DNA of 64,000 bases from Valencia hispanica (taxonomy: Eukaryota; Chordata; Actinopteri; Cyprinodontiformes; Valenciidae): assembly GCA_963556495.2 (NCBI GenBank), contig OY747702.1:48657286-48721285 (forward strand), written 5' to 3'. Below, piece after piece: positions 45,762 to 57,349 of the stretch. Below the pieces are notes generated by a model. That model saw nothing but the letters and a program-made list of their open reading frames with translations. It was not told the DNA's origin and searched no databases. How positions within the stretch are numbered: position 1 is the first letter of the stretch; every line of letters starts with the position of its first letter. The translations under genes were made by a program, and so were the position numbers.

Positions 45762-46907
45762 TTATCGTGCATGAGAGACCCTCGGCTCAGGTGCACTCAT
45801 CCCTGTGCCAGGTGGTGCTTTAACACCTGCCCCTACCGCAGCCCTAGGCATACGATTTTCATAGAAGCGCCTCACATAGGCACCTTCTGGCCACAACTGT
45901 GGCATATACATGTCGCCCACTTCCTTGCACTCAGCTGTAACTTTGAAAGAGCTGTAGCGAGTATACTCAGTGATAATCTTCTGACAAGTCACATCTCTGG
46001 AGAGTTGCTCTTTTAGATAAATAGCCAGATTCTCTGATTCTAGGTCAGGTGCAAGCTTTGTCACAAACACACTCACCAGCTTAGTTGTCACTGCATGTAT
46101 GTTCCCCACTGCACCGGTTCCAACTATGCCGTATGTCTTCTTCTCTCTGGGAGGAATCATACTAGTCTTGTTCTTGCCATGCTTTAGTACATGACTCCAT
46201 ACAGGGGACTTTGTCACCTCGCTCCCCCCGCCAGCTGTCTCCTCAGTGACGGCCAACGCCGAGGGTCCAGGTGCAGGCTCCCTGTGATTTGGTCCGTAGA
46301 GCTGGGCCTTCTCATTGGCCATGGTTGCAACTGCATTCCCCTTGCTGGCACCGGGTTGCTCAATCACAGTCAGGCGTTGGTTAATGTCTGTTGTTATTCC
46401 ACAAAGGTTCTCACATGCAGTCAATTGCTCACTCACAGCATTTCTTATGGAGGCCATCTCTGCACTTAGATGTTCAATCTTACTAACCAGACAAGAGACA
46501 TCAAGGCTATTAAAAGTCACTGGGGGTAAATCATCCAAATGATAGGCCACAAAGCGAGGAATATTCTCACCCACCTCATTCAGAAGTTTCAGACAACTCT
46601 TAACATTGTTGACATCTTTCTGTTGTCCTTTGTGGGCTACACAGCACAGCCCTGTGCTAGAACAAAGTTCAAACAGGACCTTCTTGGACCTTTCAATCCA
46701 CTCTGATCCAAAGTGATTTACAGCCATCAGGACAATGTCCTCCTGAGGCACAGTCTTCAGTTTGACAGCAAGGAAGCTTAACAGTTCATCTTCCACAATA
46801 GTTTTTCCATCAATAGTGGTATAGATCTCAGGTTTTATCCTCTGTTTGAAGACACGCCGTGCTCCATTGTCATCAGCGGCAGCCATCTTGGATTTAGCGG
46901 CAGCCAT
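45762..46907 (-). CDS. LINE ORF1 protein, open
   Basis: 381 codons with start at 46907 (MAAAKSKMAAADDNGARRVF) and a natural stop 13 bases before ORF2. The N-terminal part, residues 35-125 (EDELLSFLAVKLKTVPQEDI, then NHFGSEWIERSKKVLFELC), is a conserved globular segment often found in uncharacterised fish LINE-related proteins. Residues about 136-185 (SLDVSCLVSKIEHLSAEMAS onward) form a likely coiled coil. The rest is a basic, proline-rich region and a C-terminal segment (LVSVFVTKLAPDLESENLA, residues ~280-298) that resembles the RNA-recognition-like fold of ORF1 proteins. Expected role is RNA binding and chaperone activity. It is the only LINE ORF1 in the window that is fully open; whether it is expressed is unknown. 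Confidence 0.7.
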   Translation of the reverse strand: MAAAKSKMAAADDNGARRVFKQRIKPEIYTTIDGKTIVEDELLSFLAVKLKTVPQEDIVLMAVNHFGSEWIERSKKVLFELCSSTGLCCVAHKGQQKDVNNVKSCLKLLNEVGENIPRFVAYHLDDLPPVTFNSLDVSCLVSKIEHLSAEMASIRNAVSEQLTACENLCGITTDINQRLTVIEQPGASKGNAVATMANEKAQLYGPNHREPAPGPSALAVTEETAGGGSEVTKSPVWSHVLKHGKNKTSMIPPREKKTYGIVGTGAVGNIHAVTTKLVSVFVTKLAPDLESENLAIYLKEQLSRDVTCQKIITEYTRYSSFKVTAECKEVGDMYMPQLWPEGAYVRRFYENRMPRAAVGAGVKAPPGTGMSAPEPRVSHAR

Positions 46908-46960
46908 AATGTATACTGTCTGTATGCTTGGAGCATATGAAACAGAGTCAAACTGTCAAC

Positions 46961-47540
46961 CTTGGTTTTTAGAGGACCCAAAATACAGCAAAAGACTCCA
47001 AGATCCTTTAAATGTTTTAATAACTCAGAAAATGATGAACTTACAAACTGGTGTGAGAGCACAGGAAACAATTGATGAAGAATCAAAATCAGCATATTTT
47101 GGAACACAGCATTTTTTTCCTACCCGAATAACTGCAGAGGAAGAAATCCATCAACTAGCAGCTCCGGAAGTGAAAGTAAAATGTATCGCTCATGCAGCTA
47201 TGCAGAGGTAATGTAGGAGTGACAGACAGTCAGTGTGCCGATTGCACAGAGAAGACTGCGCTACTGCTCGGTTTCGAAACTGACACACTGGCATCGATTG
47301 GTCTTCCTGTTATTATTAAAACGTGAATACAGTGAAATAATCGCAACTGCAGGGCCAGTAATAAGTAGTTCGCTGGCCGCCTATTGAGCAACACTGCTCT
47401 AGCGTTTTTTTGAGTTTTGGAAAGACATCCTGGTCCTGATAATGTCACTGTGCCATATTTCCACCTCTTGACTTCTTGGAAATCCTTCGCAGCCTCCTCC
47501 TGACTGATACCTTTAGAACTTTGGTGTCCAAAATCAGTTC
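46961..47540. other. Undefined sequence
   Basis: A plus-strand frame continues from 46846 to 47211 with an unfamiliar sequence (DPLNVLITQKMMNLQTGVRA). The part near 47400-47540 resembles a Tc1-type relic but no ends are seen. Confidence 0.3.
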
Positions 47541-47544
47541 TTAA

Positions 47545-48425
47545 AGGACCCGTACGTAAGATTGTGGCCAAAACTGGTACTGCAATCACGTTCAAATTAC
47601 TGTAGAGCGGTGTATCGCCTCCCCCTCCCCCCTGGCTGGAGGTTGCCAGATAAGCTGCAGGATCCAGCAGGAACCCTAACCCGTGCTAATGTTGTTTTCC
47701 CCAGCGTTTCAGCATAATGACAGAGAAACCGGCTCTGATAATGTATTGCTAATGTTAGCAATGACGACTCGCGGTTTTTATTTCCCAAACAATTCCTTAC
47801 CTTTTCAATTCGATTACCCCCTTCCTCCATATGCGCCAACGTAACGTTGCACGAACATGCACAACTTTGTTCAACTGTCATGAATATTTGAAATGTCCAT
47901 TTACATTAAGTACAAGTTAGGCAAGCATAGATGAATCTTACCTGTTCCAGGAGAAAATTAGCAACGTTGGTGTCTGTCTTCAAATTCTTCTGTTTTCAGC
48001 CGTCTCCATCTTGCAAAGACATCTCCTACAGAAATCCTTGTTTTATTTTGGACTTTGTCACGACGTATTTCTGAGTGATAACATGGTGTTTTAGGTGTAG
48101 TAACGTTAAACTTTTTTTTTTATCCGAAACCCTTTTGTAGCTGCAGCTGTAGTAACTAGAGCAGAGCTGGCAACCCCGATGCCGAAACACTACTAACATT
48201 GTCATTGGTAGATAGGTGGAGGGTGGCGCTTCAGGCCAAAACACAAGATGACATCATCAACATCAGTTGAGGGCTGCAACTTCACTTTTTAAAATGACAA
48301 TATCCTGGCCGTACTACTGTTGTCAGTGATATTAGTATATGAAATGAACATGATTTCTTAATGTCTAGTGACATATCAGGGCCATTTTATGATTAATTGA
48401 AATACTTTTCTTACATACAGCTCCT
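47545..48425. mobile_element. TTAA-flanked DNA element (Kolobok-like)
   Basis: Termini AGGACCCGTACGTAAG (47545) and, inverted, AGGAGCTGTATGTAAG ending at 48425, matching in 13 of 16 positions. TTAA borders both ends (47541-47544, 48426-48429). 881 bp, no transposase. The termini are related to, but distinct from, those at 2381/9213. Confidence 0.75.
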
Positions 48426-48429
48426 TTAA

Positions 48430-50349
48430 GGGCCGGTAACCTGCATGCTTTAGTTCATTCCCTGGTTACACACCTGAACCAAATGACGGTTCATTTGTTG
48501 ACCTCTGCAGGACTTTGGCATGCTGAAGTGGTAGTTGGTGCAGAGACGCATGTAAAACTATGTTGCTGCTTTAGATGATGTAACTGGGAAAATGTCAGAA
48601 AAAAGAACAACAGAACAGTTGAAGTTTATTTGAGGTTTATCAGAGGCGCATTACATGATGGCTGGTGTGTACTTACGCCTACTTTGCATGAGCTTGCATG
48701 TTTTGGTTACTTCCCCTTTTACATCTCAAACACTTGTGTGAAGACTTTTTACATCCGGAGCTCTTGCTTAAAAATCTTTCTTGTAAAACTTTTATTTTAT
48801 TTATACCATAAAGGAGCAATCTGCCCCTCCTTTTACGCCACCGCGGTTATTAAAGGTTGATCGTCCCTTTCGAGGTTGAATGAAAGCAGCTGCTCTGCTC
48901 ATTTCTGCACATACAAACGATCCAGTTAACCTCTTTTAATGGACAGAACTCATCAGCCCTGAACGCTGATGCGCACTCTGAAACCAGATCAATTCTCACA
49001 CTCATCCCATCTGAGTGACTTAATGGTGACGCTCAAGACAGCAGGACGGAGAAGTGAACAAAGCTGGCAGAACGGAGATGTGAAAAAGGACATAAACGTT
49101 CTAATTATCACACACTACTTTTATCTTGCTTAAAACGAGCTACTCTGTTGTTACAAGATACTAAAGTACAGCTAAAACAGCCCCCCCCAAAAAGTTTTTT
49201 TTTAACTTCGTCTAATCAGAAAAACATCTTTAACTGCACAGTAAAACACAGCTGATTAAACCTCTTGCGAAGAACAGACAATTAGGCTTCAAATTGTAAG
49301 ACAATGAGCATCTGTTCTGAGATGCTGGTATTATTCCTGAGGACGCTGACTGAAGGACGTCTGAACAGTGCCGAGTTTGTTTGAGCCAGCTAAGCTTGGA
49401 AGTGAAATCACACACTCCCATTGGAGATATTAAATATTTCATTCTGCTTCCACCCGTGGATTAAGTTACAAGCATTGCTAAATTGTGCGTCTTATTCTTA
49501 CATGACAGGATGTTGCAGCAGAAATGAAGGCGCAACACGAGGGAGAGTAATTTGGCTACGTCGTCGCAGCGGCTCATCAGTTTATCACAGCTGGCTCTGG
49601 TGAAATTTCTTAAACCTCCTACTGAATGATTGTTGCAGAAATGGGAGCAAACTGGTAGTTTTTGTTGCTATTATCACAACCAGAGGATTGAATTGTGTAC
49701 CAGATTTCCCTTAGAAAGATCCTGTTGTTGGTACTTCACAGACATTGGTATTCAGGGTATTTTATGTGCAGTTATGGGGAAAATAAAATACTCTTTCTAT
49801 AAATTCAAGTTTTGTTTGTGTGCGTCTATATCCTGTCCTCAGAGCCCCACAACAGGAGTAAAGGGGGATATTTCCCATCTTGCTTAATGGATTTTATTAA
49901 TTTAAAGGTACAATAGACTTCTGTTTCAAGCAGCAGTGCGCTACATTCATAAAGACACAAACATGACCCAGGGAAAAGGAAAACGAGAAAGGGGGGGGCA
50001 GGACCAGAAAGTCGACAACAACCAACAAAGATGGTAATTCTGTGTTTTTGTAGCTGCTGTGCGCTTCCTTACATACAGCTATATAACTACGTGCACATAT
50101 ATCATGCCCAGTAACAAAATCTGGTCTTTTCCTTCTAAACTTATTTAAAACTAACTTTAAGTGTACAAAAAAACACATTTTTCACAGCTTTCCAAAAGTG
50201 AGGAACTTGTGGGTGAAAAACTAAAAACATCTTTACTCCTTCCATAGGATTTAAGAGGAAAAGTAGCATCCCAGTGCTGCTAATGTAATTACTTTTATAT
50301 TTATTTACAATTTATTTACTTTTTATTTATTTATTGTCAATTTTGGTAG
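48430..50349. other. Undefined sequence
   Basis: No supported gene or element in 1.9 kb. A G tract lies at 49991-49998. Confidence 0.3.
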
Positions 50350-50465
50350 GGATGGTCCTCCATAGATGGTATGAGTCGTTCATTTGATTCAGGTGTGTTG
50401 GAGAAAGGATGCATCTAAAAGTTTCAGGATAGTTGCTCTAGAGAACTGGACTTGCTCTGGAGCAT
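50350..50465. mobile_element. Palindromic MITE relic
   Basis: TTGATTCAGGTGTGTTGGAG and the following AAAGGATGCATCTAAAAG match the family of 17943-18135. One half only. Confidence 0.4.
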
Positions 50466-51302
50466 ACAGATGAGAGTTAACATGGTGTCTAGTTGAAACG
50501 ACCTTTGAGAATCAATTGTTTCTGCCCATCAGTCTGGGAAGGGTTGTACGACTAAACATTTACGACTGCTGCCAATCTACCAAGGAGTAGAAGTGCCAGG
50601 AAAAATGACCCCAGCTTCAGATTGTGTGTTTAAAAATTAAAAAATTAAATCACCTTTCAGACTCTAGCAGGACTTTTAGCAGTTTGCCAGTTTGTAGCCT
50701 CATAAAAAAGGCTGAATACATACAAATTTGAAGGGCTGCTAAAAAAAAAAAAAAAACAGTTCTTGAAAAAGAATCTGGCAGCAGGACTTGGGTTTGCAAA
50801 GTTGCATCTAAATAAACCACGATGCTTTTGGAGCAATGACACCATAATCCACAACAGCATGGTTGGTACAACCTGATCACTGCATATCAGGAAGAAGTGT
50901 CAAGCACAATGGTGAGGAGGGGATGATTTGAGCCACAGAACCCTAGTCCCCTGCAGTTATTAAGTCAACCATGAGTGGGTTAATTGGAAGGCCATCTGTC
51001 TTAAAGTCCTGAAGGTTGATTGGAACTGGGCCATGCCAGTAATAACCAATGTTGTACAAAGAAAAGCGTGAGAGTTACTGAGTCATACAGAAAAGGAAAA
51101 TCTTTGTCTTATTTCTACTAACGTTAATAAATGATGAGGTGGTACCTAGTTTATTTGAATTTTTCCTCCATTTTAGCTTCAAAATTTAGATTTTTAATAA
51201 TTTTAGAAACAGGAATAATTGGATATTGTTTTAGTATGCCCTTATACATAATACCCTTAAAATGAAAGAGGTTTTGGTTTTCCCGTGACGTTGTAGTGTA
51301 GC
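50466..51302. other. Undefined sequence
   Basis: No gene recognised. An A tract (16 bases) lies at 50740-50755. Confidence 0.3.
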
Positions 51303-51462
51303 ACATTAATTAGTGCTGTCATGAGATAAAAAAAACCTTTGAGATTAATTATGATCTGTAATTAACTAATCTAATTAATCTCTTTTTTAATTCAATTCAA
51401 TTCAATTCAAAAATACTTTATTGATCCCAGAGGGAAATTAAGTGTTTGTATAGCTCATATAA

Positions 51463-52941
51463 TCAATTCTTTAAGGAGTTGTTGTAGATGATGATGGCTG
51501 TGCGCAGGAAGGATTTCCTGTAGCGGTCTGTATTGCAGCGAAACTGAAGAAGCCTCCGACTGAAGATGCTCTGTTGTTGTGTGACTGTCTCATGAAGAGG
51601 ATGCTCAGGGTTGTCCATAATTTTTTTGATTTTATGAAGAATCCTTCTTTGCATTATCATCTCCAGATTTTCCACAGTTGTCCCAAGAACAGAACCAGCC
51701 TTCTTTATCAGGTTGTTGAGCCTTTTTAAATCCCTGGCTCTGATGCTGCTACCCCAACAGATGACGGCTGAAGAGATTACACTCTCCACAACAGACTTGT
51801 AGAAGATCTGCAGCATCTTGCTGCAAACCTTGAAGGACCTAAGCTTCCTCAAGAAGTACAGTCTGCTCTGTCCCTTCTTGTAGACGGCTTCCCTGTTGCG
51901 CCTCCAGTCCAGTCTGTTGTCAAGGTGAACTCCGAGGTATTTATACTCCTCAACCACCTCCACTTCTTCTCCCATGATGGAAACAGTGTTTGACTTATCC
52001 CTGTTTCTTCTGAAATCTACAATCATCTCCTTTGTTTTGTTCACATTCAAGGTGAGACGATTGTTTCCACACCATGTCACAAAGCGGTCCACCAACTCTC
52101 TGTATTCAGCTTCTTGTCCATCTCTGATACACCCGACAATTGCAGAGTCATCTGAGTATTTCTGCAGATGACAGGTCTCTGATTTGTACTGGAAGTCTGA
52201 GGTGTACAGAGTAAAAAGGAATGGTGAGAGTACGGTCCCCTGTGGTGCTCCTGTGCTGCTGACCACCTGGTTTGACACACAATTCTTCAGTCTCACAAAT
52301 TGTGGTCTGTTGGTCAGGTAGTCATTGATCCAGGCGATTGTTGAGGGCTCCACCTGTGTCTTCAGGAGTTTCTGACAAAGCAAATCAGGCTGAATTGTGT
52401 TAAATGCACTAGAGAAATCAAAGAACATGATCCTCACAGTGCTGCCTGCTTTGTCCAGATGACAGTGGGTTGGTTGAAGTAGGTGGATGATGGCATCTTC
52501 AACTCCAACTCCACAGCGATAAGCAAACTGCAGTGGGTCCTGATACGTTCTTGTTTGCTTACTCAGGGGTGCCAACAGGAGTCTCTCCAGGACCTTCATG
52601 ATGTGGGATGTCAGGGCAACGGGTCTATAGTCATTGATGACTGATGGGTGAGTTCTTTTGGGTACTGGAACAAGGCAGGATGTCTTCCACAACACTGGGA
52701 CCTTCTCCTGAGTTAAGCTAAGGTTGAAGAGGTGCTGCAGAATCCCACAGAGCTGCTCTGCACAGGCCTTCAGGACTCTGGGGCTGACACCATCTGGACC
52801 TGCAGCCTTGTTCCGGTTCAGTTTCTCCAGCTGCCTCTTCACCTGACTTTTGGAGACAGACAAGTGGGAGGGGGAGGCAAAGGGGGTAGCAGCATTTCCT
52901 GACTTGGTTGAAGTCAAACTTGTGAAATTAGAAGAGTCCAT
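51463..52941 (-). pseudogene. Rex1 reverse transcriptase domain, open for 492 codons
   Basis: Motifs in order: KLNRNKAAGPDGVSPRVLKA (residues 40-59), NDYRPVALTSHIMKVLERLL (103-122), FFDFSSAFNT (173-182, first catalytic D at 175), STGAPQGTVLSPFLF (229-243) and KYSDDSAIVG (261-270, catalytic DD). Then EEYKYLGVHLDNRLDWRRN and the C-terminal KSVVESVISSAVICWGSS to a stop. The whole RT and C-terminal region is undamaged. The apparent ATG at 52941 is internal to the original ORF; upstream sequence joins through a frameshift. It would synthesise cDNA of the element's RNA at a nicked target. Confidence 0.9.
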
Positions 52942-53273
52942 GGCTGAGGTGAAGAATAAAACATCCGAGGTGTAACAGGAAAGCTGTTGATCAGAGGATA
53001 GTGGGATGTATGTTTGGCTGGGAACAGGAGAGGGGATTCTGAGGTAGTTCCTGAACTGAACCTGTTGAAGAATATGTTCAGTTCATTGGCTCTGTCCAGA
53101 CTTCCATCTATCCAATCTTTCCTGTCCTTAAAACCTGTGATCTTTCTCATTCCTGACCAGACATCTCTGATATTGTTCCTCTGTAGTTTGTTCTCCAGCT
53201 TCTTCATGTATGCCTCCTTGCTGTCTCTGATCTTGACCTTAAGTTGCTTCTGTATACTCCTCAGTAATTCCAT
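52914..53273 (-). pseudogene. Rex1 ORF2, segment between endonuclease and RT
   Basis: Frame containing MELLRSIQKQLKVKIRDSKE, NKLQRNNIRDVWSGMRKITG and RANELNIFFNRFSS, the conserved linker of Rex1 ORF2. It overlaps the RT frame by 28 bases; the correct frame changes between about 52950 and 53040. The open frame starts at an internal methionine; homology extends upstream to about 53330. Confidence 0.8.
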
Positions 53274-53322
53274 GTCTCCCTCCCTGAAGGCTCTTTTTTT
53301 CTTGTTTAGCAGCTCCTTCAGG

Positions 53323-54408
53323 TCACTGGTGAATCCAGGGTTTGTTATTAGGGAAGCATCTCACTGTTCTGGTGGGGATGATGTTGTCCACACAGAAGTT
53401 TATATAGTCAGTCACACACTCAGTCATGTCATTGATGTCCTCCCCATGTGCTTGGCAAAGAGTCATCCAGTCTGTGGTTGCAAAACAATCCTGCAGGGCT
53501 TCTTCAGCTTCCTGTGACCATTTTCTCACAGTTCGTTTTGTCACAGGTTGCCTCTGAACAAGTGGTTTATATTCTGAACAGAGAAAAACAAGATTGTGAT
53601 CTGATTGTCCCAGAGGAGGTCTTGGTTTGGACGTGTATGAATCCTTTACATTTGCATAAAACAAATCCAAGGTCCTATTTTCTCTTGTAGAGCAGCTGAC
53701 AAATTGTTGAAATGTTGGAAGTGTAGTAGAGAGCGAGGCATGATTAAAATCACCAGATATTGCCACAAATGCATTGGGGTGCTGTGTCTGTAGCTTAGCA
53801 ACAATGGAACTGATGACATCACATGCATTGTCGGCAACGGCTGAAGGTGGAATGTAAACAACTGCCAAAATTACACTGGTGAACTCTCTTGGCAAATAAT
53901 ATGGACGAAAACTCACTGCCAAGAGTTCGAGATCTGGGCTCCAGAGACGACACTTCACAGTAACATGTCCTGGATGACACCATCTGTTGTTGACAAGCAC
54001 TGCTACTCCAGCACCTTTCCTTTTTCTGCTCGTCTTCAGATCTCTGTCTGCTCGTACAGTCAGGAAGCCTGGCAGACAGACGTTGGAGTCGGGGATATGA
54101 TCCAGCAGCCACGTCTCCGTAAAACACATAACACTGCATTCACGGTACTCTGGCTGAGTCCTTGTAAGGGCTTGGAGTTCATCCATCTTGTTAGCCAGTG
54201 ATCTTACGTTACCCATTATGATCGATGGAAGAGATGGCTTGAACTTCCTCTTTCTCTGTCTCCTTTTCGCTCCTGCTCTGCATCCACGTCTCCTCCTTAT
54301 CAACTCATCGGGGATTTGTGGTTTCAGTTGAGGTATTATTTCAGCTTTTGCGATGTTAATCAGCTGCTCCCGGCTGTAAACCACATTGTTGCCATGGTTA
54401 CGCATCAT
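53323..54408 (-). pseudogene. Rex1 endonuclease domain, open for 361 codons
   Basis: Starts at 54408 with MMRNHGNNVVYSREQLINIA. A basic segment (RRRRGCRAGAKRRQRKRK, residues 38-55) precedes the APE-type endonuclease: MGNVRSLANKMDEL (N67), MCFTETWLLD (E98), VVYIPPSA (183-190), ISGDFNHASL (D220, N222), NRTLDLFYAN and GQSDHNLV (D270, H271). All expected catalytic residues are present. It ends at KPWIHQ, where a single extra base near 53331 breaks the frame; removing it in thought would continue TSDLKELLN. It would nick the target. Only two frame breaks separate this copy from a continuous ORF2. Confidence 0.9.
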
Positions 54409-55524
54409 AACAAATTGTCAAAAAGGGAAAAATTTACAGCAAAAATCCTTCCAGCTTCACAGCACCAAAAACTAGAAAGTGTACAGGTCAAAAAAATGCA
54501 ATCTTCTTTAAGAAAAAAGAGGAACCAATGTACAAAAAAACAAAACTTAATATGTAGCCAACAGAGCCACTCCAACATGCAGCCACCCAGAGCAGCGCAA
54601 TTCTAGAATTTTAATCTCACCTAATAATTTCTGAGAAAAGCCCTCAACTTGAGGCATTTTCTTTTACTGTAAATTCATTACATCATTGTGGTAGAACAAT
54701 AGTTTGATACATGTGATTAAAAAAAATAGCTTTACGAAGTAATTTATTGTATTTAACAGACTTGAACAGATGCAGTCCCAGCCATTTACATTCTGCTGTT
54801 TTTGTGACTATAGTCCCAAGTGGCGCCTGCAACCTTCTGCTTCGAGCATGCGTGATTAATTAGCGTTCTGGACGCAGTGGGGTCAATATCTTCTCTGAGT
54901 CCAGCTGTATTACGGGTTAAAACAACACCTAATATGCAGGTTATTTTTGATACCGATGGCTTACCATACCGGTGGACCTGGGCGGCCGGGTGGAGATGCA
55001 GTGTGCGGTGCAGACTGGTTGCCTGCTGTGAGCTCTGAGACGGGAGAGCGCCCCGCTGCTCGGTGAGAAGAGTAACAACGTTACAAGCTTCACCCAAAAG
55101 TTTCCAATAACCCCATAAGAATTTGCTAGATTTGCCGCTAGTTGTTTTTTTGTTTGGTTTTTTTTGGGAGAAAGAATCACTAGAGGAGTCTAAAAACTCG
55201 CCAAATATAGCAAAGTTGGCGACATTGTCGGAAACTCACCGTTCCTCCTCACCTCGCCGTCCCCACCACGATGGAAGCCAATCATCTTCTGATGAGTTTA
55301 CAGCCAACCGATGTCCACTTTAGGGTGTGGTTAACCGTGAACAACTCAAGCACAAGAAGCCCGGTGAATAAAACTGGTTTTATTTAAAGGGAATTCGCAT
55401 TCAGAAACTGTAAAATTAAAGATAAAAAATTGGATAAACGCGATAAAAAAATATAGCGTGCTAAATATGGCTGTAATTAATTGATCGCAATTAACGCGAT
55501 AATTTGACACCACTAACATTAATG

Positions 55525-56662
55525 TAGTTCATATTGTAGTTGATATTTTTATATGATAAAAATTTAAATTTTCTCATCAAAAGGTTAAACAAAACTAACT
55601 TAACAGGACAGTAAGTGATGATGGAGCTCCTTAATAATAACACTATTAATAATAATATTCCCCATTGTGCACAAACATCTGCTGATTATAGTTTCTTTCC
55701 TGTCGTGCAACCTTGTGGCTTTTGTAGTATAGGACCAAGCATTCTGTGCAGGTCGGTGGGCTCTTATTTTTTTTATTGTCACCTGGAATCTCATAATTAA
55801 TTTTCTTACCTGGGCCCCAAGTGGGCTCTCGCTTCAGCTGTCAAGCGTCTACCACCCACCTGTGGCGAGCGATTGGTGGATAGAGACCTCCTGCAGAGGG
55901 TGAAAGCTCAATTCATCCTGATTGCCTGTATGAATCTAGACATTGCCGGCAGGGACACAATCCTGCTGGCTTTTAGGGTTTTTAAGCAGGAGTTGTCGGA
56001 AGGGGGATAGTTGGCTTGTCACATTCAGAGCGGTTCCTATTATAATGGAACAATTAATGTAAAAGCGTTGAATGACTCATGATTAAGCAGGAAGGTTTGT
56101 TATCGTTTTTAGTCATGTTAGTGTCTTGGGGGGGGGGGGGGACACTGCATTTAGAGTCTAGTTTAATATATTTCCCTAAAACATGGTCTCTCTTTTAATC
56201 TATTAAATGGAAAAAAACAGAGCACAGCTTCAGAAAAAATTTGTTTTTGTTCCATGTGGTCCAGTTAGTAAAGAGCCACAGGTTTGAAGTGCTTTATCTA
56301 TGTGTTGGTGTTCCTTGTTATTCCCCTGCATCCTGGTTGGGAGTGCTGATAAGGTGAGGTTCAAAAGTAGGTACTGGACTGTGTTTGTGGGGTTTTTATG
56401 GACTCTCTTTGTACCAGACAGTCCAGAAATGGTACGGTGGACTCCGGTTTATTTATGAGATTTTTCGGTGGAACGCAGCCCCAAACGATTAACAAAATTA
56501 GCTTAATTGTAGATTTTTTTTTCGTTGGGATTATCTGAATTATGAAATATAATAAAACATTTAGTTGCAATTCTATTTGACACACTATTGGATGCCGTTT
56601 GCAAAGCGGCCAATCCAGGAGTGCCATTTATTATCATTGGTGCTGATTGGCTGTTCCCCCAA
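55525..56662. other. Undefined sequence
   Basis: No supported gene. G tract at 56131-56141. Confidence 0.3.
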
Positions 56663-57020
56663 GCAGTGCTCCCCAACCTTTTTTTTTCTTTCCGCCACGG
56701 ACCGATTTAATATTAGACTATATTCACACGGACCAGCGGATAAATCGAACAAAATAAAAATAAACGACCGGCATTAGAAACAGGGTTATTTTCAAATAGA
56801 ATAATAAATCAAATATGTGCTCTTTATTTACAAATATAAACAGTTTATTTGTGTTTCCGTAACATGGTGCCAACAAGATAACATGAGTAACATCCTGTCT
56901 GCCCCCTAACGCGCTCTTGTCGCTATGGTAACATTTAAACATGGCTTTAAAATAACATTTAACACACAAAAAACCCCGAATATAAAGTGCATGAAAAATA
57001 CAACTCACCACAACCCTAAA
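56663..57020. mobile_element. hAT fragment, left end only
   Basis: Starts CAGTGCTCCCCAACCTTTTT and continues GCCACGGACCGATTTAATAT, the terminus of a well-known fish hAT family. The interior CCCCCTAACGCGCTCTTGTC also fits. The right terminus and an 8-bp duplication are absent. Confidence 0.6.
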
Positions 57021-57349
57021 TCAGTAGGTGGCTGTATCTCTGGTACGAGACAATCCAGTCTGGGGCAGTTTTAAAGGTTCCATTGCCTCATTAGAAAGCC
57101 TGGTGAATATTATTATAGAGCGGGTGTATTGCGTGAAAATTGCCTGTCGCAATAAATCCACATTTTTATTAGAATTCCTGGTAATGCCTGTTAAATGTAG
57201 CTTTTTTTCTTCTTGGAAGTTGTAGGCTCTAATTCGGTCTCATCACTGGACCTCTGTTTTTAACCATTTTGCTACTTTGTGGGTTTGTTTTTAGCGGTAA
57301 CGTATCACGTGACTGAGGCAAGCGTCTTGACATGCATCAAGAATGAGTT
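57021..57349. other. Undefined sequence
   Basis: No gene recognised; may include the end of the hAT fragment. Confidence 0.25.

Larger units (their letters stand above)
42838..46960 (-). mobile_element. APE-type non-LTR retrotransposon (LINE), about 4.1 kb, near full length
   Basis: On the minus strand the order is 5' UTR (to about 46960), ORF1, endonuclease, reverse transcriptase and a 3' end AATAAAGTTGATTGATTG at 42838. The tandem TTGA tail is typical of L2/CR1-related LINEs. Its RT (GVRQGGILSP, YADD) and ORF1 differ from the L2 and Rex1 copies in the window; the clade is uncertain (jockey superfamily, perhaps L2- or Crack/Daphne-like). ORF2 has several frameshifts. Confidence 0.8.
51389..54610 (-). 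mobile_element. Rex1-type LINE, nearly intact coding region
   Basis: Minus strand. The 3' end is a GAATT tandem (51391-51410) preceded by GGGATCAATAAAGTATTTTT, as in the truncated copy at 520-624. It encodes an endonuclease and RT on one long but frame-broken ORF. The RT active site is YSDD, with STGAPQGTVLSP before it, which together identify the Rex1/Babar clade. The 5' end lies near 54610, but no target duplication was found. Confidence 0.85.
51311..55515. mobile_element. hAT element with exact target duplication, interrupted by a Rex1 LINE
   Basis: Termini TAGTGCTGTCAT and (inverted) TAGTGGTGTCAAAT. Exact 8-bp duplication ACATTAAT at 51303-51310 and 55516-55523. Subterminal sequence is rich in ATTAATCGC / TTAATTAA motifs (55470-55500), typical of this hAT family. 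Its own sequence is roughly 51311-51388 and 54610-55515; no transposase was recognised. A segment at 55120-55230 resembles the interior of the hAT pair at 26870 and 36118. Confidence 0.85.

Noticed and set aside
46191..46542. Plus-strand frames of 75-92 codons inside the LINE ORF1
   Set aside because: Antisense shadows of the ORF1 protein.
54786..55097. Minus-strand frame of 103 codons in the hAT interior, considered as a transposase exon
   Set aside because: No hAT transposase or BED zinc finger motif could be seen.
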